From assembly GCA_911728435.2 (NCBI GenBank), contig OU452204.1, positions 11,656,001 through 11,720,000 of the forward strand: a stretch of DNA of 64,000 nt. The letters run 5' to 3'. How positions within the stretch are numbered: position 1 is the first letter of the stretch; each line of letters starts with the position of its first letter. The position numbers and the translations under genes were made by a program. The notes beneath the pieces are model-generated. The model saw only the letters and a list, made by a program, of their open reading frames with translations, was not told where the DNA came from and ran no database searches. This document shows, one piece after another, positions 43,877-55,884 of this stretch. This DNA is from Apoderus coryli. Its lineage: Eukaryota > Arthropoda > Insecta > Coleoptera > Attelabidae.

Positions 43877-44819
43877 CTTTCTGTAGTGGTGTGCGGTCTC
43901 ACAGACCGGCTATAGTTGTAACTACGTATTATTTGGGGGAGTGAGAGGAGCGTCCAGCGTGTCAACAGCTGTTGTTTGTTCCGTGAACTCCTCCTTTCCA
44001 GTATTAGTCCAAACGTGTAATTTAGTGTTTAGATATTTTACTGAATATTCTGAGAAACCGACGCCATATTTACGTATTCTTTAGAGCAAACGGCGCTTGG
44101 TAAGTTATTTCACATGTTTTCATACGTTTTGTTTGCTATAGTAATAACTAGTTATGGCTATGTGAGATTACGAGCGGGAACAAGTACGGTTGCTCAAATT
44201 ACTGGAAGAAGATGAAACGGCTTCAGCATACGACGACGAAGGGGAAGAAAGTCAAGACATTTTAGAAACAAGCGAAGAAGATAGCGAAAGTGAGCAAGAC
44301 ATAGAAAGTGATGAGGAAACTGAAAACGAAGGGCCTTATTTTCTTGGAAAGGATGGAGTTACTAAGTGGAGAAAGCATATTACAGAAAGAAGCAACTTAA
44401 GTACAAAATCAATTAATTTGATAAAGCAATTGGCAGGTGTGAGGAGAGATTTTAGAAATATAAAAGAATCAAAAGAATTAAAACTATTATTCAATAAAAA
44501 TATTATAGACATAATAGTGGAAAATACAAATAGGTCTATAGAAAGCAGTAAAAATAATTATACTAGAGAACGCAACTCTAAGCCAACTAACGCCCCAGAA
44601 ATAAAAGCATTACTTGGGTTGCTGTATATTGCAGCTTCAAGAAAAAATAATAAAGTAAATACTAATGATTTATCAGATAGAACATGCTTTTTATTGTTCC
44701 CAAGTAAAGTATTCATATATAAAGTCATAAGTATTTGGTTTTACACGAAAAACAAATTGTCGGTCTTTGAGACCGACGCCACTAGTAAGGTTTAATGTGT
44801 GCACGCCACTACAGGAAGG
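43877..44819 (+). mobile_element. piggyBac deletion derivative, 943 bp, intact ends
   Basis: TTAA flanks both ends (43873-43876 and 44820-44823). The termini are inverted: CCTTTCTGTAGTGGTGTGC on the left and, in reverse, CCTTCCTGTAGTGGCGTGC on the right. Just inside each end lies a small palindrome, CGGTCTCACAGACCG on the left and CGGTCTTTGAGACCG on the right. The interior keeps the 5' third of a transposase gene directly joined to the 3' terminal region. The clean ends and TTAA suggest that it could still be mobilised by an enzyme supplied elsewhere. Confidence 0.92.
44166..44795 (+). pseudogene. piggyBac transposase, N-terminal third only
   Basis: About 209 codons. The frame reads an acidic Glu/Asp/Ser-rich N-terminus, GPYFLGKDGVTKWRK (a piggyBac signature), then an RSNLSTKSINLIKQLAGVR segment and APEIKALLGLLYIAASRK, the start of the DDE_Tnp_1_7 domain. 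The catalytic acidic residues and the cysteine-rich C-terminus are missing, as the frame ends in the terminal repeat. A possible start ATG at 44154 is followed after one codon and a second ATG by TGA (44163-44165), so even the N-terminal piece lacks a normal start. Confidence 0.85.
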
Positions 44820-44959
44820 TTAATTGAACTTGCGGCATTGGAAATGCAATGTAGCGTTGACTTCAGATTAATAAACTTATAAAAAGAACACCTTTTTTTC
44901 TGTGAACATCCACATCAACAACAGTGTGAAATGGTCAAAACAGATTTTCAAATGCCGAG

Positions 44960-45330
44960 GAAAACAATGATCTCACTCAGGCGTGGATCCTTGGCCAACA
45001 TGGTTTACAGAACATTTAATGGCGGACTCTCTGAGAAGACAGGGAACTAAAGGAGAATTTATCGGAACACAACCTGCAATTGGCATAGTGTCTATAGGAC
45101 TGCCAAATAGATACGGAATACCTGGAAGACGACAAAAGTTCAGAAGATCAAGAGACAGTCAGATAAGTGTGAGTAGATCTCGTCTGCGCTTGTATCATCA
45201 TCTCCCGAGGTTGGGTCTTTTGGAAGATTCAAACGCCGCTTGTGGAGACGGTGGAACTTGTATTATGTTCCTGCCCAGCTCCTGTAGCTAGAACATTTGC
45301 AACATTCGGTGAAGTAGCCCCCTTCTACCA
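44960..45330 (+). pseudogene. LINE C-terminal fragment (zinc motif)
   Basis: The plus frame from 44983 ends in LRLYHHLPRLGLLEDSN then ACGDGG; a frame change gives VELVLCSCPAPVARTFATFG. Together this resembles the terminal C-x2-C...H-x-L-x2-CP motif of RNase-H-bearing LINEs. The first 60 codons have no clear match. Degenerate, with moderate support. Confidence 0.4.
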
Positions 45331-46200
45331 GCAAGCCTAAAAGAAAGCTCACCCAGCAAGACGATAGAGCTGCTGTGTGAAATATCAAAAGGGATGAGCC
45401 CTCATGTGGTTTCAGTGGAAGGTACTGGCGAACCCACTCTGCTGAATTTTTGCGAAAAATGGCAATACGAATATGCGAACAAGTTAACATATCTGAAAGA
45501 ATTATATGGGTTCAAAAATCTCCCTTAAAATGCACGTTCTAGTGCACCTCTGGATTAAACCAACAAAGAATACGCTGATCGATACTGTTAACAGTCAAAA
45601 TATAACAGCTGCAGTGCCCATAAATTGAGTAAGTACCTATTAAAAAGTGCTATTACAAAAACGGCCTAATTTCTAAAAAAAAAACTCATATTTGTTAAAA
45701 CGATGATATAATTCTCCCCAAAGCACCACATGTATACATTTACACCCCTTTTTATCTGCATAAGTGTTTCAAATTTATATACATGCCCGTTTGTAAAAGG
45801 GATTTTTCAATCAAAATCCCCTTTTTGCGCCCTTTAAATTTAAGGAAAGAATGTCTATCGTTGTTGTATTTCAAACATGTATGTGTTATTATGCATGGAT
45901 TACTCCACATCTGAGGAACGTCATTATCATTGTGCTGCGCATATATACACCCCCTTATTGCCGGGCAAAAATATATCTTCAAAGACTGTGATCAGCGTTA
46001 AATGCTTCGCAGTATTTTAGACGAGCGGCAAATAAAACTTTAAATTTATTTTTTTACTACACAGGCGTGTGCGAAACACTTTCAAATAAGGCATGCTCAA
46101 TAATTCAGACCAAAGAAAACAGCTTTATGCTGCAGAAAATGACAAAGACAATCCTAAGTATGCTTTTGTAATATCGATTATTTCGGATTTGACAGCTTGA
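45331..46200. other. No gene seen
   Basis: AT-rich sequence between a LINE tail and a DUF4817-type transposon. Confidence 0.35.
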
Positions 46201-47260
46201 ATGACCTTGACAATGTGTCAAATATTTAGTAAAACGTTTGCGGTTCACGAAAAGGTTAAGTTTACGCTTGAAGAAAAATGGGAAATATTGAAAACTTACT
46301 TCCAAAATGGTGAGTCGTCAACCGAAACGGCAAGAAAAATGCGCACAAAATTCGGAAGAAATAAAGCGCCTTGCAGGCAGATTGTTGATAAACTTGTGAA
46401 GCGTGTGCGTGAAGTTGCTCGTTAATGGACAAAGCAACGAGTTCCCATGCTCGTCCAGTGCGCTTAATCGAAAATATTGCTGCTGTTGCCGAAAGTATGA
46501 GTGACAATCCATCAACATCAACTCGACACCCTTCACAGGAATTGAACATTTCTCGTACGTCCCTTCAAAGAATTTTGACGAAAGACCTCGGTTTGAAGCT
46601 GTACAAAATTCAATTGCTGCAAGAGCTAAAGACGCACGACCATCCGATGCGATTTCGGTTTGCCCAATTGGCCGAAAAACGCTTGATGGAAGATGAGCAT
46701 TTTTATCGAAACATCATCTTTTCGGATGTAGCTCATTTCCACCGGTGGTTATGTCAATAAGCAGAAACTCCACATGTAATCATGCAAAAGCCAATGCACC
46801 CACAACGAGTAACTGTTTGGTGCGGTATGTGGTCCGGCAGCATCATTGGTCCGATTTTCTTCGAAAACGAAGCAGGCAGGCTATCGCGGCATGTTGAAAG
46901 ATTTTTTCTTTCCCCAAATGGAAGAAGAAGACATTGGCGGCATTTGTTTCCTGCAGAAACTTTTGAGCGGTACCTTTGAAAATCGCGTAATTAGCCGAAA
47001 CGGCGATATCAACTGGCCGCATCGCAGCTGCGATTTGACCCCGTTGGACTATTTTTTGTGGGGAACTGTCAAGGATAAGTGCTACGCCAACCATACAGAG
47101 ACGATTGACGACCTAAAGCACGAGATTGAAGTCGCCATTGCAGCCATTGAGGGCCACACCATCGAAAATGTAATGAAAAATTGGGTCGACTACTGCAAAG
47201 CCAGCCGGGACAGCCATATGAATGAAACCGCAATGTTGGGGCTTTTCAACAAAAAATAAA
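46201..47260 (+). pseudogene. DUF4817-type transposase with the second catalytic Asp deleted
   Basis: Plus-strand frames in order: FTLEEKWEILKTYFQNGESS (DUF4817), then ENIAAVAESMSDNPSTSTR and ISRTSLQRILTKDLGLKLYK (second DNA-binding unit), IIFSDVAHFH (first catalytic Asp), VTVWCGMWSGSIIGPIFFEN, then RGMLKDFFFPQMEE, then NWPHRSCDLTPLDYFLWGTV (third acidic region) and a normal C-terminus ending DSHMNETAMLGLFNKK. Where the QDGA motif with the second Asp should lie, the text jumps from GGICFLQ to KLLSGTFENR, so a short deletion removed it. There are frame changes near 46425, 46745 and 46870. No terminal inverted repeats were found. Confidence 0.8.
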
Positions 47261-47594
47261 TAATTGAAAACTATCCACCCGTCTTTTTTTTTATAGCAAT
47301 TTTAAAATGCAACTTTTTTGTAGGACACGAAGTTGAGATAAAGTCTCCTTACTTAACCAACAAACCCTTAAAGGCTAAAGGCAAAATAAAAAAGAAAATA
47401 AAAAAAGAACAATTCCAGCTAAATCGTTTTAGCAGCTTAAATAAATTCTAATAATCTTTCCCTCAGATATTTTCTAAACATTAGAGTGGGTGTAACATTT
47501 TATACTCTGATGATATTTTGTTTTTCATTAGCATTTTCTTAATCATTATTATATCAATTACATAATTTTACGTTACAATTCTTTCTAGCTTTAA
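47261..47594. other. No gene seen
   Basis: Trailer of the transposon and AT-rich DNA. Confidence 0.35.
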
Positions 47595-47660
47595 CCTTAT
47601 TTAGAAAGCCTCATGAAGTCAGTAAATATATGGCGAAACGTCCGTCGCTTGAATGAATGA
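47595..47660 (+). other. Weak hammerhead-like motif
   Basis: CTCATGA (one change from CTGATGA), a possible short stem II, GCGAAAC and GTC. A GUC triplet is present, and AAGC upstream could pair with GCTT downstream, but the spacing is imperfect. Confidence 0.25.
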
Positions 47661-49200
47661 AGGCCATTAGCATTTTCTACAGGTCTTACTACTTAAGTAT
47701 CCACCACCAATTAATATTAAAAGTAGTATATACCTATGTGTCATCAGCATAGTTATGAGCAGAGCTATGTTTTATTGAGGAGCTTTAATCTAAACTCTCA
47801 TATTTTATATAATTTTAATAATGTTAGTAACTTATATATCCCTTCCGGCATCTCCAAGGACTTTTGATCGTCTAATGGCTCCCGTGTAACAGTCAAAACT
47901 TGGCAATTTAAGGAACTGCGCTAACAAATTAAGAACGTTTCCAATTGTATTTATGAAAATAGCATGGTTAATACATTTTACTTAACGATACTTCAGGAAA
48001 AAAGCCTAGTCGCTGAAGTGTCCGATACTATCTTTGATTTTACTGGCAAAATGGTAAAAATAATATTAGGACGTGCCGTCATCACAAATCTGTATAATTT
48101 AGAATTGATTTTAATGGCAATAATTATTATCTTCCACACGAAACTTCTAGAGTTGGAGATTTTTACATACAATTTTACTAAAGAGAAAATGAGCAGTATC
48201 TACAGGTAAATATCCTAATGAATTTTACTGTCTTCTGATATAGTCAACATTGTCAAAAAACTATTATTAATATCCAAAAATTTGTCGTCAATCTTAATTC
48301 GTGAAGAGCCGGAATCCATGAGCTGAACACACAAGATGCAGCTTGTGGAGCAGACGCCGTTTGATTTATATATTAATCATCAGTCCTCTTTGAATAGATT
48401 ATTTCATAAAATACACAAGATAATGTTCCTACAACTCTATAGTCAATTTCGACTGGCTATGATGATGTCGAGAATATTTATATGAACATAAAGTCAGTGA
48501 TGGATGTAAAGTTTTGTAGCGATTACTATTTTAAGCAGCTGAGTTTGGAATAGCCAAGCTTGTATTTCAATAAGCCATCTGTCATTTAACTGCAGACTTC
48601 TGAGGTATATTCTAAAAAAAAGGTTTTGAGCCATCCACAAATACATCCACTCCAGAACAAATAACTACAAAATTTCAGCTCCAATTTGCTATCCAAGATT
48701 TTTAATTCACCCAAGCAAAATCCGTATTCGCCACTCTCTATAGCTAATGATATGAGATTTCAGGATTTAATTCCCAAAAGAAAATGGAATCCAATGAGTT
48801 AACTAGATTTTCGTGCCCTGGCATGTACAATGGAATGTAAAGACCTTTCTGAATAGTATGGCTTTAATGTGTGATTTGTGATTCAGATTTTGTTCGCTTT
48901 TATCTTCATATTATACTCACATATTATAACGTAACGTATTTAATAACACATCAGTTTATGAAGGACATTTTAGGAATAAAAATCAAACAGTGTTAATTTC
49001 GCGAGGACCACGCTATATTTCTTTTGAAATTACAATGCTTGAAGCTGGAAACTGGGCATTTTTAAAAACAGCAGGTTGGTAGACTGCTATATTCGATTCA
49101 TTGTCAAACGTTTAACATGAAACTGAAGCACGAATTTATACCGAGTGGTTCGACCGCGGACGATGTCATATCGAGTAGGTGTGTTTTGCTTGGATAATGA
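47661..49200. other. No gene seen
   Basis: AT-rich; the open frame at 47964-48209 shows no similarity that I recognise. Confidence 0.35.
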
Positions 49201-49213
49201 GAATCGTCTACTA

Positions 49214-49962
49214 AAGTGTGTTTCAATAAGAACCTCGGTTTTGATTGCGCGCCATTTGTAGTGTCATGGTTTGACATTACAAAAAAATGGCCGTTCGGTA
49301 ATAGACAGAATGAGGTTAAGTATAATAGAGCGCTACAGTACACAACAACGAATTCTCATTGTGAAAAAATATCAAAGTGGTGAAAGTTTTGCAGTCACAG
49401 TTCGCAAAATGCGTCCAATTTAAGCCATCGGAAGGCTCCAAATTAATGTTAATGACATGAACGCGTTCCTCTTGGTGGCGTGACTGGAAATATTGCAGCA
49501 CTGCGTCTTCCGTTGCAATTGTTGAAGAAAGCTTAACCATACCAATTCGGCTTAGAATTCAGCAAAATGGTGGGTCCACATATGTATCGAATGTTAACAA
49601 AATATTTGATACTTCACGCGTACACAGTTCAATGGACTCAAGAGCTAAATCGGGAAGACCATGTGCAACGAATAGCGTTTGATGATTGGATTTTGGAACA
49701 ACGACAATTGGATGGTGACTTCTCAACAAAAATTGTCTGTAGTGACGAGGCTTATTTTCTTCATGACTTTTTTAATCGACAAAATTTTCACATTTGGAGT
49801 TCCGGAAATCCAGGAGTGATAGCTGAAGAACAGATGCATCCAAACAGAGTCACTGTTTGGTGTGCATTTTGGGCGGAAGGCATCATCGGTCCATTTTTCT
49901 TTGAAAATGCAGTTGGTCAAGCACTAACCGTGAATGCTGTTCGCTTCGCGATTAAATGGTAG
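49214..49962 (+). pseudogene. DUF4817-type transposase, 3' truncated
   Basis: The plus strand encodes ERYSTQQRILIVKKYQSGES (DUF4817 start, near 49328), then decayed text with a GNIAAL remnant, RMLTKYLILHAYTVQWTQEL (end of the second DNA-binding unit), VCSDEAYFLHDFFNRQNFHI (first catalytic Asp) and RVTVWCAFWAEGIIGPFFFE. The frame ends at 49962 before the second and third catalytic residues, and no later part is found. The leader (49214-49310) is typical of these elements. Confidence 0.7.
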
Positions 49963-50630
49963 TAACAAAGACGATCAGTTTGCATAATTCAATGCGCTTT
50001 TAGGAATATGACAGATCATCCATCCAACGTGCAGAGTGGTATTCGATTTGTAAGGACTCTTTGAATGATATTTTGAAAAGGATCTAAACTTGTATGAAAG
50101 AGTGATAACAGGTCATGAATCTTTCCTGAAATAGCGCCGATACATGCACTGAAATGGTCCTTCTTCACCTACAGATAAATAAGCTCAAATGAGCAAATCA
50201 AGATTGAAAGCGATGATAACTTAATTTAGTGGGCTCTGGAAGATCGAAAATCCGTAGGAACGATGTAAAAAGTAAAATTTCATCTGTCTTGCAGTGGGTC
50301 TGCAACGGAAGGGACGAATTGAAATCGAAACAGAAACGGAACAGATCTTCCCCAGGTAAACTGGGTGTTTCCAGAAAGTTATCGCATGTTTAGTTTTAGA
50401 CAACACCCTGGTTCTTTTAATCAACATAAACCAAAACATGTTTGTCTGGAAAAAGGTGGATATCTCAAATCTGCTTTCGAACTTCTTGTTCAACAAAGCA
50501 AAGTCTACCAGACAGTAAAGTGTGGCAAATACAAGACATTCTTGCACAAACAGTGCTTGGTTACAACCAACGAAATTGATCACTCTTGCGACTGTACATG
50601 TTGAAAGGCAAATCATCACTTTTGTGATTT
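49963..50630. other. No gene recognised
   Basis: No recognisable transposase remainder. Open frames on both strands at 50221-50619 lack known similarity. Confidence 0.35.
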
Positions 50631-50639
50631 TTGCACAAA

Positions 50640-52200
50640 GGTACTGGACATGAACGGGTAAAGGCTATGCGACCAATAAGACTGACGTCTTTGTTGCTAA
50701 AGACGCTAGAAAAAATAATAGATAGACATATTAGGGACAGGAAATATTGCCACTACACCCGAACCAGGGCGTTTAAATGCGGCATGACGACTGATACCGC
50801 TGCATCAGCTGGTAAGGCGTAATATGCCCTGGAGACCAGAAAGGTTATACTCACAACCTTCCTGGATATACAGGGAGCCTTCGTTAACGTTCTAACGAGC
50901 GCAATACTAAGAGCACTGAGGCATCGAGGCATCAACGCGATTTGCTGCAGATGGATAAACTGCATGCTCAAAGGAAGAATGGTATATGTATCTTAGAAGT
51001 GGGAGATATAATAATAGCAAAGCCTGTACGAGGGTGCCCGCAGGAGGGCGTACTATCTCCTCTGGAGCATTGTTATAGAGGATTTGCTAAAAGTTCTGGA
51101 CAATGAACGATTTGGAGTTCTGGATTTTGCAGATGAGCTAGTCATACATGTCCAAGGAAAGTTTAATATCATAAACTGGATTTTCGAACAGGGACTAAGA
51201 ATGCTCCCGTCAAAGTCAGCAACGATTGCCCCAGGAGTAACAAAATAGAGGGCCTAGGACCACTGTACCTTCAAGGTGAAATAATAAGAATGTCCGGGGA
51301 TGTAAAGTATTTAGGGGAGTCAAAGCTGCACTGGTTGTACATTGCGGTAGTCAGAACTATGATAACATACTCGTCGCTGGTTTGGTGGACAAAGATGAAA
51401 CAGCATTTGCTGAGTTGCGCAGGTTACAGAGACTTGCCTGCTTAGCTATCACGGGAGCGTTTAGAACAACTCCGACAGCAATTATGGACCGAGAAAATCT
51501 AATCGAGACTGCAGGACACTGAGAGGGATAACCTGGGTTACAGACGGGTCAAAAACCGAAAGTTTAAGTGGTGGAGAAATGTATAGTGAGACATGGAACT
51601 CGAATCTAAGAGATCTCTGGGTAAAAGGACCTCCGTGTTTCAAGCCGAAGTGTTTGCAATTCTACAGTGTGCACAACTAACCAGATTGAGGGCTCTGAAA
51701 AGCCTATGGGAATTCCAAAGAGAACTTAGGGCCTTGATGGACCACAATAGGGTTAATCTAGTGTGGGTTCCGGTCACTCGGGAATCGAAAGCAACGATTG
51801 GAGGAGTGGCTAGCTAGACAAGCCTCCGAAACCCCATATCATAACCTGGAGCCTGCGCTGGGCTTGTCTAAAAGAAAGCCGAGGGAACTCCTGAGGCCCT
51901 GGGCCAAAAGCGAGCACCAGAGATATTGGGAACATGGCAAGAAATTCATAACTCGTACAGCAACCAAACGCACTGGAAAACGGCTAACATTACATTAAGC
52001 TGGAGTCAGTTGTGAGTAATTATAGGACTCCTCACCAGGCACTGTGGTGCCCTGAGAAGCCAGCCAGATAAGATGGGGCGGCATAATGGAGACCTGCAAT
52101 GTAGATTGTGTAATGCAGCATGCGCTTATTGCGCCGGCAGTTAGTGGAAGGTACAGGGTTGTTGGAATGGGTGGCATACGAAATTTCATTCTTGTCGAGG
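50640..52200 (+). pseudogene. LINE with RNase H (I/LOA-like), degenerate
   Basis: In order on the plus strand, across many frame changes: MRPIRLTSLLLKTLEKIIDR (RT motif), FKCGMTTDTAAS, LDIQGAFVNVLTSAILRAL (first RT Asp region), RGCPQEGVLSPL (GCPQGG motif), LDFADELVIHVQG (a decayed YADD), then ITWVTDGSKT (RNase H Asp), FQAEVFAILQC, LMDHNRVNLVWVP, WLARQASETP and LEPALGLSKR, and at the end a C-x2-C remnant (LQCRLCNA, near 52095). Presence of both the GCPQGG-type RT and RNase H points to the I/LOA group. It is old, with stops throughout. Confidence 0.75.
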
Positions 52201-53574
52201 TACTACATTGATGTTCTAGCTCAACTGCGTAAAATATAATATGCATTAAAGGGAATAATATGTCAATCTATTAAAACTGTATAAGAAAAGGGCAACAAAG
52301 CTTACACTATTTCGAACAATGGAATGGTGATAATAACTAAATACAATTAAATCTTAACCAATGTTAATTTAGAAATGATTTTAAACATAATAAATAATAT
52401 CAAAACATCAATTCAAATTTGAAGAAGAAACAACCATCACCTTCTAAACCATGTCTCTGAAAAATAAAAGCTAGAATATTCCACTTTAAATATGAAATTC
52501 GCATTTGAAATTTCCATCTTATACACATCGTTCGTTATTTAGCAGACGTGTCATAGCCATAATACTCACAAAGACATTAAAAATGCTATTACGTTAGGCA
52601 GTAATATACAATAGCGATATAATGTTATGTAGGTAAGACTATATAGCAAATGATAGATGTGTCCCTTAGGAGTGCTCCTTCATCATTCTTTATATTCACA
52701 AGCTCGAGGTCCAATCAACTTGAAAATGCAAATATTCTAAGCGTACTTACATCAAAGTTTCATTATTATAGCTGTCGCTATAAATTATATAAACATAAGA
52801 CACTCTTTGCCATTTTTTTATAGTGAAGACATGGCCATTTGTGATTAAAATAAAATTAGCTATTCATTCAAATTTGATCACTCACTTTTATTTTGATTAT
52901 TTCCAGGTTTTGTTTAGTTTCTCTGTCATCAAAATAAAAACATGCTTAGGTAGCATCAATACTTTTTTTTTCCTAAATTGCACTTCCTATCCAAGCTAAA
53001 AAAAACTTACACACTAGCCAGTTAACTATTTAAAATTCACCCCCAGTAATTCATCCACCCTTTTTTCTCCTTTCGAAAAGATACAAGGGTTGTACTAGTG
53101 ACAAAAAAAAACGAAGGGATAAGAAAACATTGCGTGGACACCACCACTCACCCTTAAAACACGATAGAAAATATCCTGCTAGTTTGTAATGCTGTTCTTT
53201 ATAATATGAGTAGGAAAGCAGTGGCGGTCGTTTGTTTCAAATTATTCACACATTCCTTACTTAGAATTTCCAATTTAATAAATCAGAACTTCCTTATGCC
53301 GTTATTTTTTCGTGTCATTATTTTCAGTCAGTGCTAAAGTGTTTAGCCTTCTACTCATATAATTTCCTTCCACACATAAAGACCTTTCTCAAATATACAG
53401 GAACCCAGTTTACACTTACTACACCTGAAATATTTGCCTTCTATTATTATAATCTTCTGAGACGCAGCTCTCTGTGGCATCAATGGACTTACAAAACCCT
53501 TTCGTCTTGACAGCTACTGTGGAACTCACTACCCAACAAGTGGTGTAAACTACAAATAAACTCCTACAACTTCC
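52201..53574. other. No gene seen
   Basis: AT-rich sequence between LINE copies. Confidence 0.35.
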
Positions 53575-54935
53575 CATTTCGACGTGATCTACACTGATTT
53601 TCAAAAGGCGTTTGATCGCATTGATCATTGTATTATACTCAGACAACTTGACAATTTTGGTTTCTCAGAAGAGCTGGTTAAACTTTTTCGATCGTACCTT
53701 TTTGATCGAGCTCAATTTGTTGAACATGAGGGCTTCAAGTCCTCGACATTTTTGGCAACTTCTGGAGTTCCTCAAGGCTCTAACCTTGGTCCACTATTGT
53801 TCAACATCTTCATAAATGACCTTCTACAATTGTTCACCTATGCTTGCCTATGCAGATGATTTAAAGATCTTCAAAACGATTATTGATGAGGATGATTGCG
53901 CGTCTCTTCAGCGTGACTTGATCAGCTTGTTTGATTGGTGTAACGTCAATAGACTGCAACTTAATGTTTCTAAATGTAAAGTGGTGTCATATACAAGACT
54001 GAAAAATTTTGTTTATCGCCTGAATGAGACATATCTGGAGAGGGTGGGTGAAATCAGGGATTTGGGTGTATTATTTGATTCCAAACTCACATTTATTCGT
54101 CATGTTGACACCATTGTCGCGAGTGCTAGTAAAATGTTAGGGTTTATCATTAGAAACTGTCAACAGTTCAATGATATTTATACCATGAAATTGCTATACT
54201 ACGCCTTTGTCAGGTCAAAGATGGAGTTTGTCTCATTTATTTGGAATCCTCTGTACAATGTTCATGTATGTTCTGTGGAGTCTGTTCAGAGGCGCTTCCT
54301 CAAGTATTTGGCGTACAGGGGTGACGGTGTTTATCCTCCGAGGGGTGTAGATCACGGAATCTTATTGTCGCGATTTGAGGAGCCGTCTCTTGCGCTTAGA
54401 AGAAACGTGTTAGCTGTAAATTTTGTATATAAACTGTTACACAATGTTGTCGACTGTCCTCTTTTACTGAGTAGGGTCGGGCTCCGTGTACCGCGTCTCG
54501 GGGCTAAGCGAGGTATTCCCTTCGCTCTTGGTACAGCGAGAACTAATATATCTCTGCAGAGTCCTGTATTCTATATGTGTAGTATTTTTAATAGGTTCTG
54601 TGGAGAATTGTACATCAATGTTACTCCGCTTTCTGCTCTGGTGAGTGCCGTTTCGGCTAATTAGGTGATGTTTAGCTTTAAATCTAGTTTGGTCATATTT
54701 TAGAATTTTGGAGTTGTTTATTTATTTATTTGTTTATTAATTATATTATTGTTGCCTTATTCCTGCGTGTACTGTTAATTAATTTGCGGGTTTATGGTAA
54801 TTTATTAGCTATTATTTTATTGTAATTTTAACCATTGCTTATTTTATTTTCAATTACATCTCAATGTACCTAAGTGATTTTTCTGCAAATGGGTTTATCC
54901 TGTTGAAAATAAATGCTTATTTATTTATTTATTAC
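53575..54935 (+). pseudogene. Jockey-superfamily LINE, RT to 3' end
   Basis: The plus frame 53584-53859 has VIYTDFQKAFDRIDHCIILR, then a SSTFLATSGVPQGSNLGPLL region and FNIFINDL. A one-base shift near 53820-53850 leads into 53850-54664 with LAYADDLKIFKTI (catalytic YADD), LQLNVSKCKVVSYTR, IRDLGVLFDSKLTF and a long C-terminal part that includes RSKMEFVSFIWNP and VESVQRRFLKYLAYR. The frame closes at TAG (54662-54664). About 270 bp of 3' UTR ends in an AATAAA-bearing TTTA-rich tail near 54935. The 5' part is missing, the usual LINE truncation. With only one visible frame break this is among the best-kept LINE copies here. Confidence 0.85.
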
Positions 54936-55070
54936 ATATTCACCACATTTTTCTCCTAAGACTCCACAGTTATGAACAATTTTTGATTTCATTGAATTTG
55001 TTCGCCATTCTCAAGATAGGTAGAAGGTAAATAGTTATTATGTAACATATTTACAAATTGTAAAAAAAAT

Positions 55071-55145
55071 CCACGACCAAAGTGGGATGCGAACCCAACA
55101 TCTCCCGATTGCCGATCAGATGTTCTACCAATTGAACTATCATGG
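55071..55145 (-). repeat. tRNA-like SINE module
   Basis: The minus strand has an A box (TAGTTCAATTGG), an anticodon-like arm TCTGA/TCGGG with loop TCGGCAA, and a B box GGGTTCGCATCCC. CCATGAT at one end can pair with GTCGTGG at the other. The T arm is followed by four extra bases and position 33 is C, so it is not a normal tRNA. A T-rich tail follows. Best read as a tRNA-derived SINE head or a tRNA pseudogene. Confidence 0.6.
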
Positions 55146-55690
55146 CATATAGTGAAAATTTCCTTCAATTTGCATACTTAGACGCCCATTGGCATTTACT
55201 AATCAGAAAATTAATAACAATTTTTAGAAGGTTAATTTAAATTTTGCAAAGTTCAATATAATGAACAAAATGCTGCAAAAATTACAGTATCTTCTACGAA
55301 CTTCAAAATTTGTCTAGCTAAGGCTCCATAATACCATCATCATCATAACGAGTATAAATTACTCCATCTCATATATTTCTGTTGTGAACCCTAAGATAAC
55401 TAAACAGACCGATCCTCCATCCGCAAATCCTATCACAAAATTGGCACACCCAATCACACTGCTATGTTCGCCGGGCGCTACTGAACGAACAAGCAAAAAA
55501 TTATTTTAATAAAATTTTGACAGAAAGAGATGAAAACCCAAACTGGTGGCTAACTATCAAACTAAAAGTTATTGTATTTTAGATAGGGAGTTGTTTTAAC
55601 TCACGATAGGCCAACTGCTAGTATTATGGGCCACTTTCCCGCTAGCTAGGCCGGAGATGGTCGCGGGTTAACGGTACTTCGACTACAACC
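55146..55690. other. No gene seen
   Basis: AT-rich flank of the tRNA-like module. Confidence 0.3.
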
Positions 55691-55694
55691 GTAT

Positions 55695-55710
55695 TCAATA
55701 TAAAAGGGGG
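55695..55710 (+). promoter_or_regulatory. TATAAAAG promoter-like box
   Basis: A strong TATA box (TATAAAAG) followed by GGGGCGCC lies in a short GC-richer island (55615-55760). It could be a host promoter or the promoter of an unrecognised LTR. No coding sequence follows within reach. Confidence 0.3.
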
Positions 55711-55884
55711 CGCCACCTATTTTGTGAGCCCTAGCAATGGACCAGCGGTTGCTGAATATTAAAACAAAATAGGAAATACTCTAAAGTGGGAATCGATAAA
55801 TAACAACTTACGGTTTTCTTTAAAATAAAGTGTAAATTGAAATCTATTAAAATAAATAACAATCTAAGATGAATAATTATTATG

